A stretch of 64,000 nucleotides of DNA from Kitasatospora sp. MAP12-44 (GCF_029892095.1 NZ_JARZAE010000004.1:3658001-3722000), one strand, 5' to 3'. Positions 53,280 through 62,487 are shown, counted from the first letter of the stretch. Made by a program: numbers and translations. Notes: generated by a model from the letters alone, not told the origin.

Positions 53280-55057
53280 CCTGCCAGTGTGCCGCGAACG
53301 GGTGACAACCGGTCCAGTACCGGCTCGGCGACCAGGGCCAGGGTGTCCCCGCGCGGGCCGTGCAGCTCCAGCAGGGCGAGCTCGTTGCGGCCCGGGCGCA
53401 GCAGCGGCCCGGGCAGGTAGAGGGTCTGCTGCGGGCCGATGTCCCAGTAGCGGCCCAGCAGGAAGCCGTTGATCCAGCAGAGGCCCTTGCCGTGCCCCTC
53501 GGTCAGCACAAAGGTGTCGAGCGGCTCGGCCACCTCCAGCACCGCCCGGCGCAGCACCGGCAGCCCGTCCGCCACCCGCCCCTCGCCGCCGGGCAGCCGG
53601 TCGACGTCGTCCAGCGGCAGCGGATACATGCTCCAGTCCATCAGCAGCTGCTGCCCGAGCCGGACGCCGCCCGTGATGCCCTTGCGATCCAGCAGCCCCG
53701 GGCCGTAGTTGACCCGCCCGAGGTTCTCCACCAGCAGCTCGAGCCGGGCCCCGCCGGCCGGGATCGCGAGCCTGCAGCCGAGTGTCGGGTCGGTGCGGTC
53801 GAGCAGCCCGACCGGGCGGCCGTCCAGGAAGACCTGGGCCCGGTCGCCGAGCCCGTCGACCAGCAGCGCGGACGGCTCGCGCGGGCCGGCCACCCAGGTG
53901 CGGTACAGCACGAAGCCGTGGCTCTGGTCGAGCTCCTCCATCGAGCACGGGACGGCGGCCCGGACGGGGGCGCCGAGCCGCTCGGCCGCCTCGAGCAGCG
54001 GCTGCGGCGCGCCGAGCCGCAGCAGCCGCGGCTCCAGCGTCCGGGCCGGTTCGTCGACCGGGGGCGGCGGCAACTCCGTGTACCGGCCGAGCACTTCGCG
54101 AAAGGCCCAGAACTTGGCGGTGGGGCGGCCGGATTCGCTGATCGGCGCGTCGTAGTCATAGCTGGTGACCGTCGGGCAGAGCCGGCCATCCGTCAGGTTG
54201 GCGCCGTTCAGGTAGCCGAAGTTGGTCCCGCCGTGCGCCATGTAGAGGTTGACCGAGGCGCCGGCCGCGAGCATCCGGTCGAGCACCTCGGCGGCGCCGG
54301 CCGCGTCCCGCGTGTGGTGCGGCTCGCCCCAGGCGTCGAACCAGCCGTTCCAGTACTCCATGCAGAGCAGCGGGGCGTCCGGCGCGTGCTCGCGCAGGCC
54401 CGCGAAGCCCTCCTCGGGGCGGTCGCCGAAGTTGACGGTGGGCAGCACGCCCGGGATGGTCCCGCTCTGCAGCATGGCAGTTGACGGGCCGTCGGAGGTG
54501 AACAGCAGGCAGCCCGCACCCCGGCGGCGCAGCCCCTCGGCGAGGTGGCGCAGGTAGCCCGCGTCGTTGCCGTAGGCGCCGTACTCGTTCTCGACCTGGA
54601 GCGCCAGCACCGGGCCGCCGGATTCGGCGAGCAGCGGGACGAGCAGCGGCAGCAGCACGTCGAACCAGCGGTCCACGGCGGCCAGATAGCCCGGCTCGGC
54701 GCAGCGCAGCCGGAGCGCCGGGTCCTTGAGCAGCCAGGCCGGCAGCCCGCCGAGCTCCCACTCCGCGCAGATGTACGGACCGGGCCTGACCAGCACCTGG
54801 AGCCCCTGCGCGGCGGCGGCCCGGATGAAGCGGACCAGGTCGAGCCGCCCCGAGAAGTCGTAGCGGCCCGGGCGCGGCTCGTGCAGGTTCCAGGCGACAT
54901 AGGTCTCGACGGTGTTGAGCCCCATCGCGCGCAGCAGCGCGAGCCGGGCGTCCCACTGCTCGGGGAGCACCCGGAAGTAGTGCAGGGCGCCGGAGAGGAT
55001 CCGCAGCGGTCGGCCGTCCAGCGTGAAACCGTCCCGGTCGTACGCGAGGCTGGGCAT
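53276..55057 (-). CDS. Beta-galactosidase, glycoside hydrolase family 35
   Basis: A 593-residue retaining glycosidase. The catalytic TIM barrel fills ~1-320: LRILSGALHYFRV, RPGPYICAEWELGGLPAWL, acid/base Glu in LQVENEYGAYG, nucleophile Glu in LLCMEYWNGWFD, and GGTNFGYLNGA. Beta-sandwich domains follow. No signal peptide is visible, so it is probably cytoplasmic and acts on imported galactosides. The sugar-importer ATPase gene msiK lies close by on the other strand. Its start at 55057 is 65 nt from the tRNA gene. Confidence 0.95.
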   Translation of the reverse strand: MPSLAYDRDGFTLDGRPLRILSGALHYFRVLPEQWDARLALLRAMGLNTVETYVAWNLHEPRPGRYDFSGRLDLVRFIRAAAAQGLQVLVRPGPYICAEWELGGLPAWLLKDPALRLRCAEPGYLAAVDRWFDVLLPLLVPLLAESGGPVLALQVENEYGAYGNDAGYLRHLAEGLRRRGAGCLLFTSDGPSTAMLQSGTIPGVLPTVNFGDRPEEGFAGLREHAPDAPLLCMEYWNGWFDAWGEPHHTRDAAGAAEVLDRMLAAGASVNLYMAHGGTNFGYLNGANLTDGRLCPTVTSYDYDAPISESGRPTAKFWAFREVLGRYTELPPPPVDEPARTLEPRLLRLGAPQPLLEAAERLGAPVRAAVPCSMEELDQSHGFVLYRTWVAGPREPSALLVDGLGDRAQVFLDGRPVGLLDRTDPTLGCRLAIPAGGARLELLVENLGRVNYGPGLLDRKGITGGVRLGQQLLMDWSMYPLPLDDVDRLPGGEGRVADGLPVLRRAVLEVAEPLDTFVLTEGHGKGLCWINGFLLGRYWDIGPQQTLYLPGPLLRPGRNELALLELHGPRGDTLALVAEPVLDRLSPVRGTLAG

Positions 55058-55125
55058 CAGCGACGGGCTCCTCGTCCTGGGCGGGGTTCCGATGTGCCGC
55101 CCGCCCGACCCGTACTGCGCTGTGG

Positions 55126-55200
55126 AGCCCCCTGTCGGATTCGAACCGACGACCTACGCATTACAAGTGCGTTGCTCTGGCCAAACTGAGCTAAGGAGGC
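55126..55200 (-). tRNA. tRNA-Thr (anticodon TGT)
   Basis: A complete cloverleaf on the minus strand. The acceptor GCCTCCT pairs with AGGGGGC. The D arm follows TTAGCTCAG. The anticodon stem ACGCA/TGCGT closes the loop CTTGTAA, giving TGT. The T arm is GTCGG-TTCGAAT-CCGAC. Discriminator T is followed by an encoded CCA (55125-55123). Confidence 0.97.
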
Positions 55201-55480
55201 ATGGCGACAGCTCGGCCGCCGGAGCGGGCCGGGCGGCACCGCGTCGCAGTCTACCGGGAGGTACGGGCGGTGCGGCGGCAGATATTGGCAGCGGCCGGGA
55301 GGTCGTGACCGCACTGTTGCCGGATTGGAGGGAGACCGGGGGCTGACAATCCGATGACGTGGCGGGTAGCCTCGGCGGAAGTCGCTCCTCAGTGGTTCAG
55401 ACCAGTGCCGGAGCGGCCGACAATCCACCCCTTTACTCGGATCGTCCGGCACGTTCCTGCCGGTGAAGGAGAGCACCATC

Positions 55481-56572
55481 ATGGCTTCTGTCACGTTCGA
55501 CAAGGCGACCCGGCTCTACCCGGGCGGCACCAAGCCCGCCGTGGACGCGCTGGAACTGCACGTCGAGGACGGCGAGTTCCTCGTCCTGGTCGGCCCCTCC
55601 GGCTGCGGCAAGTCCACCAGCCTGCGGATGCTGGCCGGTCTGGAGGACGTCAACGGCGGCGCCATCCGGATCGGCGACCGCGACGTCACCCACCTGCCGC
55701 CGAAGGACCGGGACATCGCGATGGTGTTCCAGAACTACGCGCTCTACCCGCACATGACCGTCGCGGACAACATGGGCTTCGCGCTCAAGATCGCGGGCGT
55801 CAACAAGGCCGAGATCCGCACCAAGGTCGAAGAGGCCGCCAAGATCCTCGACCTCACCGACTACCTGGACCGCAAGCCGAAGGCGCTCTCCGGCGGTCAG
55901 CGCCAGCGCGTCGCGATGGGCCGGGCGATCGTCCGCGAGCCGCAGGTCTTCCTGATGGACGAGCCGCTCTCCAACCTGGACGCCAAGCTCCGGGTGTCCA
56001 CCCGCACCCAGATCGCCGGCCTGCAGCGCCGCCTGGGCATCACCACGGTCTACGTGACGCACGACCAGGTCGAGGCCATGACCATGGGCGACCGGGTCGC
56101 GGTGCTCAAGGACGGTCTGCTGCAGCAGGTCGACACCCCGCGCAACATGTACGACCGCCCGGCCAACCTCTTCGTGGCCGGCTTCATCGGCTCGCCCGCG
56201 ATGAACCTGGTCGAGGTCCCGCTGGTGGACGGCGGCGTGAAGTTCGGCGGCTCGGTGATCAACATCGACCGCGAGCACCTGGCCGGCGCCGGCCAGGACA
56301 AGACCGTCACCGTCGGCATCCGCCCCGAGCACTTCGAGATCGTGCCGGAGGGCGGCATCGAGGGCGTCGCCGTCACCGTCAACGTGGTCGAGGAGCTCGG
56401 CGCGGACGGCTTCGTCTACGGCACCACCAAGATCGGCGGCGAGGACACCGACATCGTCGTGCGCGTGCACGGCCGGCAGATCCCGCACAAGGGCGACACC
56501 ATCCACGTGGTCCCGACCGGCGGCGAGACCCACGTCTTCTCCAGCACCACCGGCGCCCGCCTGAGCGCGTAG
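55481..56572 (+). CDS. msiK: MsiK-type sugar ABC transporter ATPase
   Basis: A multiple-sugar import ATPase that energises several Streptomyces sugar permeases (known for MsiK). 363 residues. Walker A is GPSGCGKSTSLRML, the Q-loop is VFQNYALYPHMTV, the signature is ALSGGQRQRVAMGRA, Walker B is VFLMDEPLSNLD, and the switch His is in YVTHDQVEAMTM. The C-terminal regulatory TOBE/OB domain is present (VTVGIRPEHFEIV). No permease or binding-protein genes are adjacent, as expected for a shared ATPase. The ATG at 55481 has AAGGAG 9 nt upstream. Confidence 0.94.
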   Translation: MASVTFDKATRLYPGGTKPAVDALELHVEDGEFLVLVGPSGCGKSTSLRMLAGLEDVNGGAIRIGDRDVTHLPPKDRDIAMVFQNYALYPHMTVADNMGFALKIAGVNKAEIRTKVEEAAKILDLTDYLDRKPKALSGGQRQRVAMGRAIVREPQVFLMDEPLSNLDAKLRVSTRTQIAGLQRRLGITTVYVTHDQVEAMTMGDRVAVLKDGLLQQVDTPRNMYDRPANLFVAGFIGSPAMNLVEVPLVDGGVKFGGSVINIDREHLAGAGQDKTVTVGIRPEHFEIVPEGGIEGVAVTVNVVEELGADGFVYGTTKIGGEDTDIVVRVHGRQIPHKGDTIHVVPTGGETHVFSSTTGARLSA

Positions 56573-56591
56573 GACCGATGGCGCACGGCCG

Positions 56592-56627
56592 CGGAGCCCC
56601 GTCGGACACCTGTCCGGCGGGGCTCCG
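56592..56627 (+). terminator. Terminator of msiK
   Basis: CGGAGCCCCGTCGGACA and TGTCCGGCGGGGCTCCG form a 17-bp stem with one mismatch and a 2-nt loop. Confidence 0.8.
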
Positions 56628-56677
56628 TCCTGTCACTCGTCCGTGTGACGGAGTGTCTTCAACCCCTCACCCGACGC

Positions 56678-56683
56678 TACTCT
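56678..56683 (+). promoter_or_regulatory. -10 element (TACTCT) of a leaderless promoter
   Basis: TACTCT ends 7 nt before the GTG at 56691. Confidence 0.4.
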
Positions 56684-56690
56684 CACTGGC

Positions 56691-57137
56691 GTGAAGCAGC
56701 TCGTGCGCCGCATCGGCCAGACCATCGCCCTCACCCTGCCCGTGATCCTGGTGACCACCGGCACGCTCGCCGTCACCCGGGTTCCCTGGGCCCCTCCGAT
56801 CGCCCTGGACCAGCAGGTGGTCGCGGCGTCGAGCGGCGACGGCAGCATCGGCCGCACCGCGGCCACCCCGACCTCGGCCGACCACCAGGGCCTCTCCCCA
56901 CAGGACGCGCTGCGCGCCGACCTGCTGGAGGAGCTGCGCAACCGCGGCGCGGGCTCCGCGCTGGACCTGCTGGACCGCTCGATGCGCGAGCAGCCCTCGC
57001 TCGCCCCGTACTGCACCGGCCTCGCCGAGGACCTGGGTCGGGCCGCCGTGAAGCAGTACCAGGGCGACGTGCAGCGGGCCCGCTCCTTCGCCCGCCCGGT
57101 CTGCGACGGCTCGTTCGCGGCCGGCGTGGGCAGCTGA
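56691..57137 (+). CDS. Small exported or membrane-anchored hypothetical protein
   Basis: A 148-residue protein. A basic start (KQLVRRIGQ) leads to the hydrophobic segment TIALTLPVILVTTGTLAV, a signal peptide or anchor. A ~45-residue disordered stretch is followed by a helical domain with two Cys (APYCTGLAEDL and RPVCDGSF) that could form a disulfide outside the cell. I recognise no family. It starts at a leaderless GTG and lies between msiK and the nucleotidyltransferase gene. Confidence 0.7.
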   Translation: MKQLVRRIGQTIALTLPVILVTTGTLAVTRVPWAPPIALDQQVVAASSGDGSIGRTAATPTSADHQGLSPQDALRADLLEELRNRGAGSALDLLDRSMREQPSLAPYCTGLAEDLGRAAVKQYQGDVQRARSFARPVCDGSFAAGVGS

Positions 57138-57176
57138 CGATCCGTCACTTCCCCTTCGCTCCAAAGCCGGGCGCCC

Positions 57177-57182
57177 TATCCT
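57177..57182 (+). promoter_or_regulatory. -10 element (TATCCT) of a leaderless promoter
   Basis: TATCCT ends 7 nt before the ATG at 57190. No ribosome site is visible. Confidence 0.4.
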
Positions 57183-57189
57183 GCTAGCC

Positions 57190-57936
57190 ATGACCGGCTA
57201 TGACATCACCACCGCGCCCACCGTGACCCAGGCCGTTATCCTCGCGGGCGGCCAGGGCTCGCGGCTGCGCCCGTACACCGACGACCGGCCCAAGCCGCTG
57301 GTCGAGATCCCCGGCACCGGCACGCCGATCGTGGGACACCAACTCGCCTGGCTCGCAGCCGAAGGCGTGACCGACGTGGTGATCTCCTGCGGCCATCTGG
57401 CCGAGGTCCTGCAGGACTGGCTGGACCACGCCGACCTCCCGCTGAACGTGAGCACCGTGGTGGAGGCCGAACCGCTGGGCCGCGGTGGCGGGTTGAAGCT
57501 CGCCGCCAAGGGCCTGCCACGCCCGGACGAGCCCTGGTACGCCACCAACGGCGATATCTGGACCAGGTTCAGCCTGCGCGAGATGGCCGCCTTCCACCAC
57601 GAGCGGGACGCCCTGGCCACCCTCGCGCTGGCCCGGCCGCGGATCCCCTGGGGCGCGGTGGAGACGGACCAGTTCGGCAACATCCTGGACTTCATCGAGG
57701 CGCCGCCCTCGCCGTTCCTGATCAACGCCGGGCTGTACGTCTTCGCGGCCGGCTTCGCCGAGCTGCTGCCCGACGTGGGCGACCACGAGCGCACCACCTT
57801 CCCCCAACTCGCCCGCGCCAAGCGGCTGGCGGGCTACCAGCTCCCGCAGGGCGTCTACTGGCGCGCGATCGACACCGCCAAGGACCTCACCGAGGCCGCC
57901 AAGGAACTGGCCGCCTCCCGGGAGCAGCGCAACTAG
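57190..57936 (+). CDS. NTP-transferase (sugar-1-phosphate nucleotidyltransferase-like)
   Basis: A 248-residue protein of the GT-A-like nucleotidyltransferase family. The nucleotide-binding loop is AVILAGGQGSRLRPYTDDRPKPLVEI, the metal-binding Asp is in YATNGDIWTRF, and the sugar-binding region is around FLINAGLYVF. The short form lacks a left-handed beta-helix tail. It probably makes an NDP-hexose for cell-surface or polysaccharide use; the substrate is unknown. Confidence 0.9.
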   Translation: MTGYDITTAPTVTQAVILAGGQGSRLRPYTDDRPKPLVEIPGTGTPIVGHQLAWLAAEGVTDVVISCGHLAEVLQDWLDHADLPLNVSTVVEAEPLGRGGGLKLAAKGLPRPDEPWYATNGDIWTRFSLREMAAFHHERDALATLALARPRIPWGAVETDQFGNILDFIEAPPSPFLINAGLYVFAAGFAELLPDVGDHERTTFPQLARAKRLAGYQLPQGVYWRAIDTAKDLTEAAKELAASREQRN

Positions 57937-57951
57937 GCCCTGCCCGCAACT

Positions 57952-57986
57952 AGGCCCTGCCCAGCGACACGCGCTGGGCAGGGCCT
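57952..57986. terminator. Terminator between the nucleotidyltransferase and DoxX genes
   Basis: AGGCCCTGCCCAGCG and CGCTGGGCAGGGCCT are perfect 15-nt arms around a 5-nt loop. The left arm region is partly duplicated upstream: CAACTAGGCCCTGCCC occurs twice, the first copy spanning the stop codon. Confidence 0.85.
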
Positions 57987-58000
57987 GGTTGTCGGGGCGG

Positions 58001-59812
58001 TCAGACCATCGAGTGCGCCGCCGGTGACTGCTGCAGCCCGAGGGTCGGGAGCTGCACCGGCGGCGGGCCGCTGCCCAGCACGCCGCCGATCAGCCCGCCG
58101 CCACCGCTGGGGGTGGGCTTGGGCGCCCGGTTGCCGGAGCCGGCGCCCGGGGAGGTACCGGAGGACGAGCCCGGGTTCGACCCGGAGGACGAACCGCCGC
58201 CCTGGCCACCCGAGTTGCTCGGCGCGTCGGCGTTCCCGGTGCCACCGGTGCCCGAAGAGGCGTGCGGCTTGGGGCTCTTGTGCGCCGACGACGGCGACGA
58301 GGAGGCCGACGGCGCGGACGAGGGCGATGCCGAGGAGGAAGCCGGCGCGGACGGCTGCGCAGTGCTGCCCGACGACGGGTGCGGGGCACCGGTGGCCGGC
58401 CAGACCGGGGTGCCGAAGTCGGTCGGCGGCTTGACCGGCACGGGCTGGACGCGCCCGCCGGTCCGTACCGCCGCGCCGAGCATCGAGCCGACCAGCATCG
58501 TCAGCCCGATCACCACCGTGGCGACCACCGTGCCGCGGCGCAGCACCCGGCGCCGGACCGCCTTCGGCGCGTCCGCGCCGTAGCGCCGCCAGGCCTCCAG
58601 CGAGAGCCGCCCGTCCAGCGAGGCGAACGGCGCCCCGGCGATCAGCAGCGGGCTCCAGGCGGCCAGGAAGATCAGGTCGGGGGTGTCGTAGACCGGCACC
58701 GCCCGCCAGCTGACCGTGAAGAGCAGCGCCGCGGACAGGCCCATCGCCGCCGCGGCCGCCAGCCGCTGCCAGAGGCCGAGCAGCGTGAGCACGCCCACCA
58801 CGACCTCGGTGAAGGCCACCCCGAGCCCGGCACCCACGGGGTGCGCCATGGCGAAGTCGAGCAGCGGCTGGGCGACCTTCCACGGGTGCAGCGAGGCCAG
58901 CCAGCGCATCATCGAGCCGCGCTCACCGCCGTCGAAGTACACCGGGTCGCAGAGCTTGGCGAAGCCCTCGTAGACCGTGAGCGAGCCGAGCAGCAGGCGC
59001 AGCGGGAGCAGCACCAGGCCGAGGTCGACCCGGCGTCCGGGGTACCGCGCGTGGCGGCTGGACTCGCCGACCGCGACCGCACCGGCCGCACCCGCCGAGG
59101 ACGCCGCGCGCTTGGGCGCCGGCGCGGTCGGCTGCCAGCCGGCCCGCTCGGGCTGCGGCGCCCGCCGCCCGCCCGTCGAGGGACCCGACGACGAACCGGG
59201 CTGGCGCGGCACGGACCCGCGTCCGTACCCGCCGCCGATCGCGGGCCCGTCCCAGCCCGGCACCGGGTCAAGGAACCGGGTGTCGTCGTCCGGATCGGCC
59301 AGGCCGATCCCGCCGCCCGCCGGGCCACCGTACGAGCCGCCCGCCGAGCCGCCGATCGAGCCGCCGACCGACGCCCCGGCGGGGCTCGGCACAGTGTTCA
59401 GGCGCACGGCGTCGAGCAGCTGAGTCGCCGCCAGGTCGCCCGGCGCGGTCTGCCCGCTCCAGGTGACCGCGGTGACCCGCGCCTTGCGCCGCGGCGCGCC
59501 GCCGGAGAGCACGGCGCTGCCCGCGACGGCCCCGGCCGCGGTGTCCGCGGCGCCGACCCGGACGAGCCCGGGTCGGCCGGCGTAGGCCAGCGGTGCGTAC
59601 GGCCGCCCGAAGGCGTCCGCGTAGGGCGCCGTCGAGTACGGCGGCGCCTGGATCATCGGGGTCGCCGGCACGGGCATTCTGACCCTGAAGCTGACCTGGG
59701 TGCTGCTCAGCCGGGCCGGGTCGCTCGGCACCTTGACGGTGCTGAGGCCGGGCTCTGGGTCTATCCCTGCCGCTCCGCCCTGCCTTGGGCGCCAAGGTGT
59801 TCTGGTGTCCAC
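58001..59812 (-). CDS. DoxX-family membrane protein with long disordered termini
   Basis: A 603-residue protein. The first ~280 residues are Gly/Ser/Pro/Ala-rich and mostly disordered. Residues ~285-430 form the four-helix DoxX domain (LVLLPLRLLLGSLTVYEGFAKL, GAGLGVAFTEVVVGVLTLLG, AAMGLSAALLFTVSW, LIFLAAWSPLLIAG). A basic segment and one more helix (GTVVATVVIGLTMLVGSML) are followed by a ~120-residue Ser/Pro/Gly tail, presumably outside the membrane. DoxX-type proteins are linked to redox homeostasis in some bacteria; the role here is unknown. It starts at GTG 59812, 7 nt from a perfect palindrome. Confidence 0.85.
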   Translation of the reverse strand: MDTRTPWRPRQGGAAGIDPEPGLSTVKVPSDPARLSSTQVSFRVRMPVPATPMIQAPPYSTAPYADAFGRPYAPLAYAGRPGLVRVGAADTAAGAVAGSAVLSGGAPRRKARVTAVTWSGQTAPGDLAATQLLDAVRLNTVPSPAGASVGGSIGGSAGGSYGGPAGGGIGLADPDDDTRFLDPVPGWDGPAIGGGYGRGSVPRQPGSSSGPSTGGRRAPQPERAGWQPTAPAPKRAASSAGAAGAVAVGESSRHARYPGRRVDLGLVLLPLRLLLGSLTVYEGFAKLCDPVYFDGGERGSMMRWLASLHPWKVAQPLLDFAMAHPVGAGLGVAFTEVVVGVLTLLGLWQRLAAAAAMGLSAALLFTVSWRAVPVYDTPDLIFLAAWSPLLIAGAPFASLDGRLSLEAWRRYGADAPKAVRRRVLRRGTVVATVVIGLTMLVGSMLGAAVRTGGRVQPVPVKPPTDFGTPVWPATGAPHPSSGSTAQPSAPASSSASPSSAPSASSSPSSAHKSPKPHASSGTGGTGNADAPSNSGGQGGGSSSGSNPGSSSGTSPGAGSGNRAPKPTPSGGGGLIGGVLGSGPPPVQLPTLGLQQSPAAHSMV

Positions 59813-59819
59813 ACCCCTC

Positions 59820-59840
59820 TAACCGGGTGACACCCGGTTA
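59820..59840. promoter_or_regulatory. Perfect 21-bp palindrome upstream of the DoxX gene
   Basis: TAACCGGGTG-A-CACCCGGTTA: 10-bp arms with a one-base centre, ending 7 nt before the GTG at 59812. This is where an operator or leader hairpin would act. Confidence 0.65.
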
Positions 59841-59964
59841 GGACACTCTCCCGGGTGCAAGTGCCGGGCGTGGCTGACGGTTCCGCAAGCTCTCGTACGA
59901 GATCATGACTCTTTGGGTCACTTCCGGGCGGAACCGGTCAGCTGGGCGGCCCGGTGTTGACAGC

Positions 59965-60957
59965 TCAGCGCTTGGCACGCACGCGGGCCGCCTCATACAT
60001 GACGATGCCGGCCGCGACGCCCGCGTTCAGCGACTCGGTCCGGCCCGGCATCGGGATCCGCACCCGGATGTCACAGGTCTCGGCAACCAGCCGGGACAGG
60101 CCCTTGCCCTCGGAGCCGGCCACGATGACGACCGGGCCGGTCAGTGCCTCCAGGTCGCCGACCTCCATCTCGCCGTCGGCGGCCAGGCCGACCACCAGCA
60201 GACCGGCCTTCTGGTAGGCCTCCAGAGCGCGGGTCAGGTTGGTGGCGCGGGCCACCTGCAGCCGGGCGGCCGCGCCGGACGAGGTCTTCCAGGCGCCCGC
60301 CGTCATGCCGGCCGCGCGCCGCTCGGGGATGACCACGCCGTGCGCGCCGAAGGCGGCGGCGGAGCGGACCACCGCGCCCAGGTTGCGGGAGTCGGTCACC
60401 CCGTCCAGCGCCATGATCAGCGCGTCCTCGCCGAGGTCGGCGGCCACGCCCAGCAGGTCCTCGGGGTGCGCGTACTCGTACGGCGGGACCTGGAGCACCA
60501 GGCCCTGGTGGTTGAGGCCGCCGGTCATCGAGTCGAGCTGCGGGCGCGGCGCCTCCATCAGCGGGATGCCGCGGTCGTTGGCGGCCTGGAACGCCTCGCG
60601 CACCCGGTCGTCGCTGTCGATGAACTGCAGGACGTACAGCGCGGTCGCCGGCACGCCGCCCTGCAGCGCCTCGACGACCGAATTGCGGCCGACCACCAGC
60701 TCGGCGGCGCCCGCGCCACCGCGCCCGCCCCGGCCGCCGCCGCCGGCCCGGCGCATGCCGGCCCGCGCCTTGGCGTCCCGCTCGCGCTTGAGCGCCGCGT
60801 TGGCGGCCCGCTGCTTCGGGTGGCCCTTGCGCGCCTCACCGGGAGGGGTCGGGCCCTTGCCCTGGATCGCCTTCCGGCTGTGGCCGCCGGTCCCGACAGT
60901 CGCGCCCTTCTTCGATCCGGGGTTGCGGCGGTTCCTGCGTGCGCTGTTGCCGGCCAT
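59965..60957 (-). CDS. rlmB: 23S rRNA 2'-O-ribose methyltransferase RlmB (SpoU family)
   Basis: Methylates a guanosine in the 23S rRNA peptidyl-transferase loop. 330 residues. The basic N-terminal tail is rich in Arg, Lys and Gly. The substrate-binding domain begins AELVVGRNSVVEALQGG. The knotted SPOUT catalytic domain has ALDGVTDSRNLGAVVRSA (motif 1), VVIVAGSEGKGLSRL (motif 2) and IPMPGRTESLNAGVAAGIVMYE (motif 3). The ATG at 60957 has AGGAAG upstream. It lies 128 nt after cysS on the same strand. Confidence 0.96.
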   Translation of the reverse strand: MAGNSARRNRRNPGSKKGATVGTGGHSRKAIQGKGPTPPGEARKGHPKQRAANAALKRERDAKARAGMRRAGGGGRGGRGGAGAAELVVGRNSVVEALQGGVPATALYVLQFIDSDDRVREAFQAANDRGIPLMEAPRPQLDSMTGGLNHQGLVLQVPPYEYAHPEDLLGVAADLGEDALIMALDGVTDSRNLGAVVRSAAAFGAHGVVIPERRAAGMTAGAWKTSSGAAARLQVARATNLTRALEAYQKAGLLVVGLAADGEMEVGDLEALTGPVVIVAGSEGKGLSRLVAETCDIRVRIPMPGRTESLNAGVAAGIVMYEAARVRAKR

Positions 60958-61085
60958 GGCTGTTCTTCCTGTCTGTCCGTCATGCCCGACCGTGACGGTC
61001 GTCGGCATGCTCTGCCTCATGCGGGTGGGCCGTACCAGCCGACTGATCAGCCGGTACGGCCCACCCTCACCCCTACGTCGAGGGA

Positions 61086-62480
61086 TTACTGGTTGTTGAT
61101 CGTCCAGCGTGCGCCGGACGGGGTGTCCTCGATCGCCAGCCCGGCCAGGCCGAGCTGGTCGCGGATGGCGTCCGCGGTGGCGAAATCCTTGCGGGCCCTG
61201 GCCGCCTGCCGCTGATCCAGCACGAGGCGAACCAGCGAGTCGACGACCCCGTGGAGGTCCTCGCCGCGGTCCTCGCCGGACCACTGCGGGTCGAGCGGGT
61301 CGAGACCCAGTACTCCGAGCATCGCACGGACCTCGGCCAGACGCGCTACCGCGTTCTCCTTGTCGTCCGCGCTCAGCGCGCTGTTGCCCTGCCGGACCGT
61401 GGTGTGCACGACGGCCAGCGCCTGCGGGACGCCGAAGTCGTCGTCCATCGCCTCGGCGAAGGCGAGCGGCACCTCGGACGCCGGCTCGACGCTGCCGCAG
61501 CGCTCCACGACCCGCTGGATGAAGCCCTCGATCCGGCTGAAGCCGGCCTCCGCCTCGCGGATCGACTCCTCGCTGTACTCGATCATCGAGCGGTAGTGCG
61601 GGGCGCCCAGGTAGTAGCGGAGCACGATCGGGCGCCAGCGCTGCACCATCTCGGAGACCAGCACCGAGTTGCCGAGCGACTTGCTCATCTTCTCGCCGGC
61701 CATGGTGACCCAGGCGTTGTGCACCCAGAAGTTGGAGAAGTCGTCGCCGAAGGCCTTGGACTGGGCGATCTCGTTCTCGTGGTGCGGGAAGATCAGGTCG
61801 AGACCGCCGCCGTGGATATCGAAGGCCTTGCCCAGGTACTTGTGCGCCATCGCGGAGCACTCCAGGTGCCAGCCGGGACGGCCGGCGCCCCACGGGGTGT
61901 TCCAGCTCGGCTCGCCCTCCTTCGCCGACTTCCACATCGCGAAGTCGCGCTGGTCGCGCTTGCCGGTCTCACCCTCGCCGGAGGGCTGGCGCAGGTCGTC
62001 CAGCTTCTGGTTGGAGAGCTCCAGGTAGTCCGGGAAGGACCGGACGTCGAAGTAGACGTTGCCGTCGGCCGCGTAGGCGTGGCCCTTGGCGATCAGCGTC
62101 TGCATCATGTCGATCATCTCGGGGATGTGCCCGGTGGCGCGCGGCTCCACGCTCGGCGGCAGGCAGCCGAGCGCGTGGTAACCGTCGTTGAAGGCACGCT
62201 CGTTGGCGTAGGCGATCTGCCACCACGGGATGCCGAGCTCGCGCTCCTTGGCGATGACCTTGTCGTCGATGTCGGTGACATTGCGCACAAAGGTCACCTC
62301 GAAGCCGCGGTAGGTCAGCCAGCGGCGGATGAGGTCGAAGTTGACGTTGGACCGGATGTGCCCGATGTGCGGGGCCGCCTGGACGGTCGCGCCACACAGG
62401 TACATCGAGACACAACCCGGTACAAGCGGGACGAAGTCGCGTACCTGGCGGGTGCTGGTGTCGTACAGGCGAAGGCTCAC
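61086..62480 (-). CDS. cysS: Cysteine-tRNA ligase
   Basis: A class I synthetase charging tRNA-Cys. 464 residues. The zinc-binding Cys is in MYLCGATV. The HIGH motif is PHIGHIRSNVNF, the second Zn site is WHLECSAMA with HHENEIAQS, and the KMSKS motif is GEKMSKSLGN. A C-terminal DALR anticodon domain follows. This is the protein-synthesis enzyme and not the mycothiol ligase MshC (normal length, complete C terminus). It starts at GTG 62480 with a leaderless -10 at 62488-62493. Confidence 0.96.
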   Translation of the reverse strand: MSLRLYDTSTRQVRDFVPLVPGCVSMYLCGATVQAAPHIGHIRSNVNFDLIRRWLTYRGFEVTFVRNVTDIDDKVIAKERELGIPWWQIAYANERAFNDGYHALGCLPPSVEPRATGHIPEMIDMMQTLIAKGHAYAADGNVYFDVRSFPDYLELSNQKLDDLRQPSGEGETGKRDQRDFAMWKSAKEGEPSWNTPWGAGRPGWHLECSAMAHKYLGKAFDIHGGGLDLIFPHHENEIAQSKAFGDDFSNFWVHNAWVTMAGEKMSKSLGNSVLVSEMVQRWRPIVLRYYLGAPHYRSMIEYSEESIREAEAGFSRIEGFIQRVVERCGSVEPASEVPLAFAEAMDDDFGVPQALAVVHTTVRQGNSALSADDKENAVARLAEVRAMLGVLGLDPLDPQWSGEDRGEDLHGVVDSLVRLVLDQRQAARARKDFATADAIRDQLGLAGLAIEDTPSGARWTINNQ

Positions 62481-62487
62481 AGCGTCA

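Noticed and set aside
55126-55200. tRNA-Thr as an attachment site of an integrated element
   Set aside because: No integrase, excisionase or duplicated tRNA 3' end was found within the window; the neighbours are conserved genes.
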